Positions 1 to 7,199 of a DNA stretch of 27,845 nt are shown piece after piece; position 1 is the stretch's first letter; each line of letters begins with the position of its first letter. Made by a program: the position numbers and the translations under genes. The stretch lies in the NCBI GenBank assembly GCA_964609655.1, contig CAZSUA010000031.1, forward strand, positions 1 through 27,845, read 5' to 3'. The DNA comes from JBBRRP01 sp964609655 (GTDB taxonomy: Bacteria > Myxococcota_A > Polyangia > Polyangiales > Polyangiaceae). The notes beneath the pieces were generated by a model. It did not search any database. It saw only the letters and a list, made by a program, of their open reading frames with translations, and was not told the origin of the DNA.

Positions 1-783
1 GTGAAGAAGGGTGAGCTCTTGTTTGAGCTGGACTCCGCCGATCTTGTGGCCCAGATAGCCAAGCTGGATGTGCAGATCCAGTTGAATCGAGCGACCCTCG
101 CGAGAAGCGAGAAGCTGGTAGCGGAGGGTGTTTCGGCAACCAGCGAGCTTGAGCTCGCCCAGGCCAACCTCGACAGTTTAGTGGCCGAGCGGCGGGTGCT
201 GGGGGTCACGCTTTCTAAGACTCAGATTCGCGCTCCTTTCGCTGGAGTTCTTGGGCTGCGCCACGTGAGCCTGGGAGCCTGGGTTTCGCCGAGCACGCGC
301 TTGGCGACCCTGCAGGATATCTCTTCCTTGAAGCTCGATTTTACAGTGCCGGAGCGCTATGCGGGCCTGCTCGCTGTGGGCGCAGCGTTTACGTTCAAGG
401 TTGCGGGGCAGGGCCAGCCCTTCAGCGCCAAGGTGTCGGCGCTCGATCCGGTGGTGGACACGAAGACGCGCAGCATCCTCGTTCGCGGAGTGGTGGCGGG
501 CCAACACGGGCTCTTTGCCGGAGCTTTTGCCAACGTAGAGCTGCCGATCCGGGTGGAGCAGGCGCTCTTCGTGCCTGCGATGGCCGTGATCCCTGGCGCT
601 CTCGGCAGGCAGGTGTTCGTTGTTGAAGGCACCCAGGCGAAGGCGCGATCGATCGAGATTGGGGAGCGAACCGCCGATCAAGTTCAAGTGCTTTCAGGCT
701 TGGCGGTGGGAGATCGCGTGATTGTGAGTCAGCTATTGCGCTTGCAAAATGGGAGTCAAGTGCGCGTGAGCGAAGGGAAGTAG
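1..783 (+). CDS. RND efflux periplasmic adaptor (membrane fusion protein), 5'-partial
   Basis: This is the C-terminal 260 residues of a membrane fusion protein, which bridges an inner-membrane RND pump to an outer-membrane channel. The window opens inside the gene: the first codon (GTG) falls in the lipoyl-like half motif (KKGELLFELDSADL), so it is probably an internal Val rather than the start, and the signal peptide is missing. After it come a coiled-coil hairpin (about residues 15-70, rich in Leu/Glu/Ala), the second lipoyl half (TQIRAPFAGVLGLRHVSLGAWV), a beta-barrel region with VDTKTRSILVRGVV, and a membrane-proximal domain ending near QVLSGLAVGDRVIV. The stop lies 6 bp before the RND pump, so the two are co-transcribed. 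The family assignment is firm; the substrate cannot be read from the sequence. Confidence 0.93.
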   Translation: MKKGELLFELDSADLVAQIAKLDVQIQLNRATLARSEKLVAEGVSATSELELAQANLDSLVAERRVLGVTLSKTQIRAPFAGVLGLRHVSLGAWVSPSTRLATLQDISSLKLDFTVPERYAGLLAVGAAFTFKVAGQGQPFSAKVSALDPVVDTKTRSILVRGVVAGQHGLFAGAFANVELPIRVEQALFVPAMAVIPGALGRQVFVVEGTQAKARSIEIGERTADQVQVLSGLAVGDRVIVSQLLRLQNGSQVRVSEGK

Positions 784-789
784 CCCGCG

Positions 790-3700
790 ATGACGCTCGC
801 GGAGCTGAGCATTCGACGGCCTGTGCTGGCGATCGTGATGACGGTCGCGATTGTGGTGTTCGGACTTGTCGGATTTTCTTTCTTGGGCGTGCGTGAGTAT
901 CCCGCAGTGGATCCTCCGGTCGTGACCGTGACCACGAACTATCCGGGAGCGAGCCCGGAGGTGATCTCCTCCCAGATCACCGAGCCCATCGAACAGAGCA
1001 TCAGCGGGGTGGCTGGGATCCGCGTGATTTCCAGTACTTCGCGCGACGGACAAAGCTCTATTCGGGTTGAATTTGATTTGGGTGTGCCCATGGACGCCGC
1101 GGCCAACGATGTGCGCGATAAAGTCAGCGTTGCGCGGCGGCAGCTGCCAGCGGACGCCGATCCCTCCACCGTCGAGAAGGCCGATGCGGACTCTTCGCCC
1201 ATCATTTTTCTGACACTGAAAAGCGCCACGAAGAGCATCTACGATGTCGCGTACGCCGCCGACACGATCGTCAAGGAGCGGGTTCAGACGATTCCCGGGG
1301 TGGCGACAGTGCGCATCTTTGGCGACAAGCGCTATGCGATGCGGCTTCTCTTGGACGCCGACAAAATGGCCGCCCATCGCATCACGCCGAGCGATATCGA
1401 GGGCGCTCTTCAGCGCGAAAACGTTGATCGGCCAGCGGGGCGCTTGGAGGGTACGACGACCGAGCTAGGCCTCCGCTCGCTCGCGCGACTCGTCACCCCG
1501 GACGACTTCAACCGGTTGACGCTCCGCGCGGAAAACGGACAGGTCGTGCGTTTTTCGGATGTGGGCCGGGCGGAGCTCAGCGCGGAGAACCTACGCGCGG
1601 GTGTGCGAAATCTCGGCGTGCCAATGATTGGCGTTGCGATTATTCCTCAACCGAATACCAACGCGATAGCCATTGCCGACGAATTCTACAAGCGGCTGGT
1701 AGAGGTCAAGAGCGCGCTTCCACCCGACATCCATGCTGATATCGGTTACGATTTCACCACCTACGTTCGGAAGTCGGTGACCGAGGTTGAAGAGACATTG
1801 CTCATCGCGTTTTTGCTGGTGGCGTTCATCATCTTTGCTTTCCTTCGGGATTGGCGGGCGACGCTGATCCCGGTCGTCGCCATCCCCGTCAGCATCGTTT
1901 CGGCATTTTTTATCATGTATTTGGCGGGGTTCTCGATCAACGTGCTGACACTGGTGGGCTTGGTGTTGGCTATCGGGCTGGTTTGCGACGATGCGATCGT
2001 GGTTTTGGAGAATATCTACTCTAAGATCGAACGTGGACGCACGCCGCTTGAGGCATCGATCGAAGGCTCGCGAGAGATCTTTTTTGCCGTTGTCTCGACG
2101 ACGATCACGCTAGGCGCAGTTTTTCTGCCTATCATTTTTCTTGAGGGGTTAACCGGTCGTCTGTTTCGTGAGTTTGGTGCTGTGGTAGCGGGCTCTGTCC
2201 TGGTGAGTGCGTTCGTCGCCCTCACGCTCTCGCCCATGATGTGTCGCTTCGTGCTGAAGAAGCGGGCGGATCCGGGCTGGCTGCACAGGACTACCGAGCC
2301 ATTTTTTCAAGGCCTCACGCGTGGTTATCGAAGCTCGCTCTCGGCCTTCATGCAGGTGCGCTGGCTCTCCCTTCCGATCCTGATCGCCCTCGGAGCCTAC
2401 ACCGCGTGGGCTTTCCAAGGCCTCGGCCGAGAGCTGGCTCCGCTCGAAGATCGTTCGAATATTCGCGTGAACGTACGCGCTCCCGAAACGGCCAACTTCG
2501 AATACACCGAACGTGCACTCGACGAAGTGGCCCAGTGGGTGAACGACAACGTCCCCGAAGTCAGTCGCACTTTCAGCATCGCGGCTCAAGGCGGTACGGT
2601 GAATACCGGTGTACAGAATGTGTATCTGAAAGAATCGACCGAGCGCGTTCGCACGCAGCAACAAATCTTCGAGCAACTCTCCAAGGGCCTGAGTGGGTTC
2701 TCCAGCCTCCGGGTTTTTCCATCACAGCCGCCCACGATTGGTGAGCGGTTCGGTGGCCAGCCGCTGCAATACGTGATTCAGGCGCCATCGTACGAGGAAA
2801 TGGTGAAGGTGCTGCCGAAGTTTCTCGAAGCCGCGCAAAAGCGCAAGGAGCTGCGCTTTTTGGATACCGATCTGAAAGTGAATCGGGAAGAGGTGAGCGT
2901 TAGCATTGATCGCGACCGTGCGGCTCTGCTTGGTGTTTCTGCGTTGGATGTGGCCCGCACGCTCGAGCTCGCCTTCGGCGACAGGCGCCTTGGCTACTTC
3001 GTGATGAATGGCAAGCAGTACCAAGTAATCGGCCAACTAGAGCGCAGCTTTCGCAGTGAGCCTGGTGACCTCAAGCGTATTTTTGTGCGAGGTCGAGCGG
3101 ATGAGATGCTCTCCTTGGACAGCTTGGTCACGCTAGAAACGCGGACTGTTCCCGCGGCCATCTATCGCTTCAATCGCTACGTTTCCGCGACCGTTTCAGG
3201 CGGCCTCGCAGAGGGCTACACGCTCGGCGATGGTATTCGCGTGCTCGACGAAGTTTCCTCGGAGGTTCTCCCTCCGGCCTTCAACACGACCTTGGCTGGG
3301 CAAGCGCGCGAGTTCAAGGACAGCTCTTCAAGCCTGCTGTTCGCCTTTGCCCTAGGCCTTCTGATTGTGTACTTGGTCTTGGCTGCGCAATTTGAAAGCT
3401 TTCGTGATCCCTTGATTGTCTTGTTGAGTGTGCCGTTAGCATTGAGCGGCGCGGTGTTTGCGCTAGAGCTCACGGGTTCCACCTTGAACATCTTCAGCCA
3501 AATTGGGCTCATCATGTTGGTGGGGCTCGTGACCAAGAACGGGATTTTGATTGTAGAGTTTGCCAATCAGCGGAGGGATGCCGGGTTGGATAGGGTAGAG
3601 GCGGTCATGGATTCGGCGAAGGAACGCTTCCGCCCCATTTTGATGACGAGCCTGGCAACGATCTTGGGAGTCTTGCCCATTGCGTTGTCTCTTGGAAGTT

Positions 3701-3828
3701 CCGCGGGCAGCCGCCAATCCCTAGGAATCGCAGTCGTGGGAGGCCTGATAGGAGCCACGCTCCTGTCGCTCTTCTTAGTGCCGGCTTTGTATGCGCTGCT
3801 GTCGCCAATTCATCGGAGAGCAGAATGA
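790..3828 (+). CDS. RND multidrug/solute efflux permease (HAE1, AcrB/MdtB-like)
   Basis: This is a complete 1012-residue proton-driven inner-membrane transporter, close to the usual length of about 1030. It has the duplicated RND layout: TM1 (residues about 10-30, starting TLAELSIRRPVLAIVM), a large periplasmic porter loop, six further helices, then a second copy. The TM4 proton-relay pair is present as D400/D401 in GLVCDDAIVVLEN, and the TM10 partner lysine as K916 in LVTKNGILIVEFANQ. These residues are the HAE1 signature and argue against a heavy-metal (CusA) type. The ATG follows the adaptor stop by 6 bp, with a purine-rich AAGGGAAG upstream. No outer-membrane channel gene follows, so a TolC-like partner must lie upstream of the window or elsewhere. 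The substrate is unknown. Confidence 0.96.
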   Translation: MTLAELSIRRPVLAIVMTVAIVVFGLVGFSFLGVREYPAVDPPVVTVTTNYPGASPEVISSQITEPIEQSISGVAGIRVISSTSRDGQSSIRVEFDLGVPMDAAANDVRDKVSVARRQLPADADPSTVEKADADSSPIIFLTLKSATKSIYDVAYAADTIVKERVQTIPGVATVRIFGDKRYAMRLLLDADKMAAHRITPSDIEGALQRENVDRPAGRLEGTTTELGLRSLARLVTPDDFNRLTLRAENGQVVRFSDVGRAELSAENLRAGVRNLGVPMIGVAIIPQPNTNAIAIADEFYKRLVEVKSALPPDIHADIGYDFTTYVRKSVTEVEETLLIAFLLVAFIIFAFLRDWRATLIPVVAIPVSIVSAFFIMYLAGFSINVLTLVGLVLAIGLVCDDAIVVLENIYSKIERGRTPLEASIEGSREIFFAVVSTTITLGAVFLPIIFLEGLTGRLFREFGAVVAGSVLVSAFVALTLSPMMCRFVLKKRADPGWLHRTTEPFFQGLTRGYRSSLSAFMQVRWLSLPILIALGAYTAWAFQGLGRELAPLEDRSNIRVNVRAPETANFEYTERALDEVAQWVNDNVPEVSRTFSIAAQGGTVNTGVQNVYLKESTERVRTQQQIFEQLSKGLSGFSSLRVFPSQPPTIGERFGGQPLQYVIQAPSYEEMVKVLPKFLEAAQKRKELRFLDTDLKVNREEVSVSIDRDRAALLGVSALDVARTLELAFGDRRLGYFVMNGKQYQVIGQLERSFRSEPGDLKRIFVRGRADEMLSLDSLVTLETRTVPAAIYRFNRYVSATVSGGLAEGYTLGDGIRVLDEVSSEVLPPAFNTTLAGQAREFKDSSSSLLFAFALGLLIVYLVLAAQFESFRDPLIVLLSVPLALSGAVFALELTGSTLNIFSQIGLIMLVGLVTKNGILIVEFANQRRDAGLDRVEAVMDSAKERFRPILMTSLATILGVLPIALSLGSSAGSRQSLGIAVVGGLIGATLLSLFLVPALYALLSPIHRRAE

Positions 3829-4096
3829 CGGGTTTTTCGGTCTTGACCCAGGCGATCGGCCCGAATTCTTCGCGGTAGTACGGGCGGTCACCGGCGAGAG
3901 ATGCCACCACCGCGCTAGGGGCCCTTGGGCACGCAGTAGCCCCCCGGGCAAGACCCCAACCGCTGTCGTCGCTGGCGTAGCGTTTCGTCTCGCTCGTGAC
4001 TATTCTGCGTGTGCACTCCGCGCGTCTTCGCGAAGGCGCCTCACCAATTGTAGATCAATTCTAGCGCTGGCACGGTCGATGCTTACGTCGCCCAGC

Positions 4097-4225
4097 ATGA
4101 GTAAGCTATTGCGAGGACTGGCTGCGGGTTGGGGAGCTAAGAAGCTCGGCGGCGGCTGCCTCACCACTATTCTCGTTTTCGCGGTGCTGTGGTACCTCCT
4201 CGGCAATTTCGACATCTTCCGCTAA
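4097..4225 (+). CDS. Small single-helix membrane protein (42 aa)
   Basis: The sequence starts MSKLLRGLAAGWGAKKLGGG, followed by one hydrophobic stretch of about 14 residues (CLTTILVFAVLWYLLG) and a short polar tail NFDIFR. A basic, glycine-rich N-terminus before a single helix predicts an inner-membrane miniprotein with its N-terminus in the cytoplasm. The frame stays open upstream to 3791, but that part is Arg/Ser/Cys-rich and overlaps the RND gene, so the ATG at 4097 is preferred. No strong Shine-Dalgarno is visible. The gene lies 89 bp before the redoxin lipoprotein on the same strand. I recall similar tiny Gly-rich membrane proteins as uncharacterised entries, but I cannot name a family. 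Coding is likely but not certain. Confidence 0.55.
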   Translation: MSKLLRGLAAGWGAKKLGGGCLTTILVFAVLWYLLGNFDIFR

Positions 4226-4314
4226 CCGAATACGTGCCGCTCGACGGCGAGTCGTCGACAAGAAAACGAGCTCCTGTATTTGGATCTGGGCGTGAGCTAG
4301 CCTGTCGCTCCCAT

Positions 4315-5031
4315 ATGACGATCCTGGTACGCACACTTTTCGTTGCCTTGCCTTTGATAGGGGTTTGCGCTTGTCAGTCCGCCGGGTCGGCAACGCGCGC
4401 GGAGCCGCTCCATCATGTGCGCTCAGCACCGCTTCAGAATTCGCCGGGTGCAAAGCAGGCGAGCCCTCCAAAGCCGGAGAAACCCGCCGCGAGTCTGGGG
4501 GCCGCAGCACCAGGTTTCGATCTCCCGGATGTCGATGGCAAGTTGGTGAGCCTCGCCCAATACAAAGGCAAAACCATCGTGCTCGAATGGTTCAATCCAG
4601 AGTGCCCGTTCGTAAGGAATTCCCACATTAAGGGGTCGCTGGTGAACACCGCGGAAAAGCATAGCCAAGCCGGCGTTGTTTGGTTGGCCGTCAATTCCAG
4701 CGCTGCGGGGCGGCAGGGGCACGGTGTGGAGCAGAACCGCGCAGCGAGAGGGACCTACAAGCTCAGCCATCCGATCCTGTTGGACGAGGATGGGCGCGTC
4801 GGCCGGCTCTATGGGGCAACGCGCACGCCGCACATGTTCGTGATTGCGCCGACGGGGGAGCTTGTCTATCGCGGTGCCATCGATAACTCACCGGATGGCG
4901 AAGGGGAGTCGGCCGAGGGTGGCAAGCTAGTGAACTACGTGGAAGAAGCGCTGGCTGCGCTCAAAGCAGAGAAAAAGCCCGAGGTAGCAGAAACAGAGGC
5001 CTACGGTTGCGGAGTGAAGTACGCAAACTAG
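4315..5031 (+). CDS. Redoxin-domain (AhpC/TSA-like) lipoprotein
   Basis: This 238-residue protein has a lipoprotein signal (hydrophobic run VRTLFVALPLIGVCAC, probable lipidated C20), a Pro/Ala/Lys linker to about residue 60, and a thioredoxin-fold redoxin domain. The active-site segment EWFNPECPFVRN places C97 at the N-terminus of the helix, with no CxxC partner. The segment TRTPHMFVIAPTGELVYRG is the cis-Pro strand typical of redoxins. The C-terminus EAYGCGVKYAN matches the YGCxVKY ending common in this subfamily and could supply a second, resolving cysteine. The ATG at 4315 is chosen because the signal peptide starts there; the frame is open upstream but reads as non-coding. The likely role is a periplasmic thiol-based peroxidase or reductase; the substrate is unknown. 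Confidence 0.85.
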   Translation: MTILVRTLFVALPLIGVCACQSAGSATRAEPLHHVRSAPLQNSPGAKQASPPKPEKPAASLGAAAPGFDLPDVDGKLVSLAQYKGKTIVLEWFNPECPFVRNSHIKGSLVNTAEKHSQAGVVWLAVNSSAAGRQGHGVEQNRAARGTYKLSHPILLDEDGRVGRLYGATRTPHMFVIAPTGELVYRGAIDNSPDGEGESAEGGKLVNYVEEALAALKAEKKPEVAETEAYGCGVKYAN

Positions 5032-5041
5032 CCGCAGACTT

Positions 5042-5329
5042 TCAGGTGACGCGCTTGGGGATGTCGTCAGCACGCTGGCTTGCGCGAAATTCTATGATCC
5101 TGAATTCGGCAAGGCCGTGCTGGTGAAAGGGATCTTCTTCAACGATAGTCTGAATCTGCTGGCGGCTTTCTCCCAGCGCCAGGATCACGCCGCCGTCTCT
5201 CGGTATCTTTCGCCCGGAAACAAGGAACGCACCGGAGGCGTAGTGCTTCTTCAGAAAAGCCACATGCGCGGGCATATGTGCGTCAATTTCCGAAAGTTCC
5301 GCTGTATAAATGAGCTCGATGACAAACAT
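5042..5329 (-). CDS. YciI-like domain protein
   Basis: This 95-residue protein has the ferredoxin-like YCII fold signature: a first strand FVIELIYTAELSEI, a helix with the family histidine (H22 in MPAHVAFLKKHYASG), then FLVSGRKIPRDGGVILA and a C-terminal EDPFHQHGLAEFRIIEF segment. YciI-family proteins are small dimeric, probably enzymatic domains whose in vivo reaction is mostly unknown. The ATG is supported by a strong Shine-Dalgarno (AAGGTGAG, plus-strand 5335-5342) five bases upstream. The gene converges on the redoxin gene with 10 bp between stops. It appears monocistronic. Confidence 0.88.
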   Translation of the reverse strand: MFVIELIYTAELSEIDAHMPAHVAFLKKHYASGAFLVSGRKIPRDGGVILALGESRQQIQTIVEEDPFHQHGLAEFRIIEFRASQRADDIPKRVT

Positions 5330-5940
5330 GAAAGCTCACCTTAGTGACCAAGCGGGCGATGGAGGGAAGAAACCGTCGCTAGCGCTTCCCCTCATCTTCA
5401 CCGAGGCCGCCTCCCATGACACCCGCGAGAGACGTACAGGAGGGGCAAGCTGAGGCGCCTAGCCGAAGCGGGGGAGGGCACCTCAACTGAGGTTGATCGG
5501 ATTGTTGCAGTAGTTCATGCAGGCTAGTCCGCCAGACCTGCCCCGGGGAAATCGCCAACGCTCTGCCACGGCACGAGGGTGACCGATCCCTGTTTGCGGG
5601 TTTCGTTGCCCGTGTAGACCAAGCAGGTGTCGGTTTTTACGCTGTCATTGGCGCGGCCGCAAAGGCAGGCGACTCCAATGTGACGTAGCGGTGGCCTGGG
5701 AACAGGCTGCGGCACAAGGTGGTCTTGCTCGCTTGACGAGGTCCCGTGACAGCACGACGGGGAACTGCTGCGCTTTCTTCGCCACGACGCGCGCAAGTCT
5801 TCTTTCAATCATTTCAATATCTTCACGAGAATTCAGGCTAAATCAGTCCAATCTCCGGTTAGCCCAAAACGGTCACCGCTCCCCTACGACATTCTCGGAC
5901 AAACCCGGAATGAAGGCGTTCTCAAAGTCGAACGCAAGAT

Positions 5941-5956
5941 AGTAAGCATGCTTACT
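5941..5956. promoter_or_regulatory. Perfect 16-bp palindrome (possible operator)
   Basis: AGTAAGCATGCTTACT reads identically on both strands with no spacer, as expected of a binding site for a homodimeric regulator. It lies in the gene-free stretch, downstream of the surface operon and about 610 bp upstream of the YciI start. No adjacent promoter is evident. A chance occurrence cannot be excluded. Confidence 0.3.
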
Positions 5957-5968
5957 TTCCTCCTAGGA

Positions 5969-6000
5969 ACAAAAAGGGCGGCTGTCACGCTTCGCGGCAG
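5969..6000 (-). terminator. Possible intrinsic terminator of the surface operon
   Basis: On the minus strand, CTGCCGCGAAGCGTGACAG can fold into an imperfect stem (eight positions, one mismatch, one G-T pair, AAG loop). CCGCCC and then five T follow. It sits about 98 bp beyond the stop at 6098. The gap between stem and T run is longer than ideal, so this is a weak call. Confidence 0.3.
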
Positions 6001-6097
6001 CGGGGTGGGCATCAACACGAATCACTTACCGAGCCAACCGAAGGCTTACCGCCGGATCACGGGTTAGGCCGGTCAGTGCGCCAACCCAGCCAGCGCC

Positions 6098-7180
6098 TCA
6101 GGGCGTGACGTACCCGGCGGTGACGTCGATCAGGTCGGGACCACCTTCGACGACCGCTTGGAAATCAACGCCATTTTCGGAGCGCTCTACCTTCCCGTTG
6201 TTGGTGCGGAGGGTGACGCCTTCAAGCGTGACTTGGCTGCGCGCTGAGAAACGCCCGGTACAATCTTTGGTCTCGCTGAATTGACCGCCACAGTAGGCGA
6301 TATCACCGGTTTGGTGGCCGCCGCTTTCCTTGGTCCAATTCATGCCGTCCGTGGAGCGCCACCAGTTCCCAGCATCAGTGGCCGTCATGCAGACTCCGCC
6401 TCCGAGAGCCAAGCCGCGGCTTGCCTCGGTCATGAGATCTCCGCCTACCTTCCAATCATGGCCATCGAAGGAGTATGCCGAGTACCCGTAACCGCCAGTG
6501 GCCACAAACCGATTCGCAGTAAAAACAATGCCTTGCAGCCATTGTTGCTGAGGGTTGATCTCTCTTTGCCAGGTGATTCCATCCTTCGAGCTATGGATTT
6601 GGTAACCCAGCGCAACAAACAGGCCTTTAGCGAATCCAACGCCACGTAGCAAGAATTCGTCATCGCCGCCTCCGCCTAACGTCTGATCGTTCTGCCAGCT
6701 CTTTCCGAGGTCCACCGAGCGGATCCTACGCCCCGCGTATCCCACGGCTACCCAGGTTAACTCGCCGCTCGGAGGTAACGGAGAAGCTCCTCCTGCGTTA
6801 CTGTTCAGCGAACCACCGCTCCCGCCGGTACCGCCAACGCTCACCGTGTTCAGCGAACCGCCAAGCGTGTTGGTGCTGCCGCCAAGCGTGTTGGTGCTGC
6901 CGCCAAGCGTGTTGGTGCTGCCGCCAAGGCCAAAAAGGTCTGGACTCCCGCCGCTAACCTTGCCGAGGATTGGGGCTCCGGCGCCCCCTGAGCCAAGAGC
7001 GGGTACGGCCAAAGCTCCACCCGTCGCTGCACGCGCTCCGCCTGCACCCCCGAGCATCATTTGCCGGGGGGTACGCTCCGGAGACTGCGAGGAGCAACCC
7101 GCAATCATGAGCAAGGGCAAGTGCCAAAGTAAACGAGATCTCGAGCGTTGGCTGGCGCGTTGTAGGTCAAGCTGGTGCAT
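6098..7180 (-). CDS. Gly-rich repeat lipoprotein with WD/BNR-like photosystem-type repeats
   Basis: This 360-residue secreted lipoprotein has the signal SRLLWHLPLLMIAGCSS, a perfect lipobox (IAGC) and lipidated C29. A Gly/Ala/Ser-rich linker follows (about residues 40-150) containing tandem GGSTNTL heptads. The C-terminal part carries repeats such as TWVAVGYAGRRIRSVDLGKSWQ, IHSSKDGITWQRE, AYSFDGHDWKVGG and WWRSTDGMNWTKE. These S-x-D-G-x-x-W units resemble the sialidase/BNR or plant HCF136-like beta-propeller repeats. The ATG at 7180 lies 19 bp after the DUF1552 stop; the frame is open further upstream, but that part would overlap the neighbour and precede the signal peptide. It is the last gene of a four-gene operon. 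The likely role is surface binding or scaffolding; no catalytic motif is seen. Confidence 0.82.
   Translation of the reverse strand: MHQLDLQRASQRSRSRLLWHLPLLMIAGCSSQSPERTPRQMMLGGAGGARAATGGALAVPALGSGGAGAPILGKVSGGSPDLFGLGGSTNTLGGSTNTLGGSTNTLGGSLNTVSVGGTGGSGGSLNSNAGGASPLPPSGELTWVAVGYAGRRIRSVDLGKSWQNDQTLGGGGDDEFLLRGVGFAKGLFVALGYQIHSSKDGITWQREINPQQQWLQGIVFTANRFVATGGYGYSAYSFDGHDWKVGGDLMTEASRGLALGGGVCMTATDAGNWWRSTDGMNWTKESGGHQTGDIAYCGGQFSETKDCTGRFSARSQVTLEGVTLRTNNGKVERSENGVDFQAVVEGGPDLIDVTAGYVTP
6858..6927. repeat. 21-bp in-frame tandem repeat encoding GGSTNTL heptads
   Basis: Three exact 21-bp copies start at 6858, 6879 and 6900, followed by a 7-bp partial copy. A diverged copy lies on the lower-coordinate side (6838-6857) and encodes GGSLNTV. 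The unit is a multiple of three, so copy-number change keeps the frame of the lipoprotein linker. The exact identity of the copies suggests recent expansion by slippage. Confidence 0.9.
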
Positions 7181-7199
7181 GGGCAGCGGGAATTCGCGA

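Larger units (their letters stand above)
5330..6097. other. 768-bp region without a convincing gene
   Basis: The region separates the YciI gene from the end of the surface operon. A minus-strand frame at 5524-5808 is open for 94 codons and ends in a Cys-containing stretch (DTCLVYTGNETRKQGSVT) that could be the tail of a secreted protein, but it has no believable signal peptide or start. A short in-frame continuation lies in another frame just after its stop (ACMNYCNNPINLS, to about 5487). Plus-strand frames read as low-quality shadows. The region also holds a 16-bp perfect palindrome at 5941-5956 and a possible terminator at 5969-6000. No RNA gene is recognised. Confidence 0.5.
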
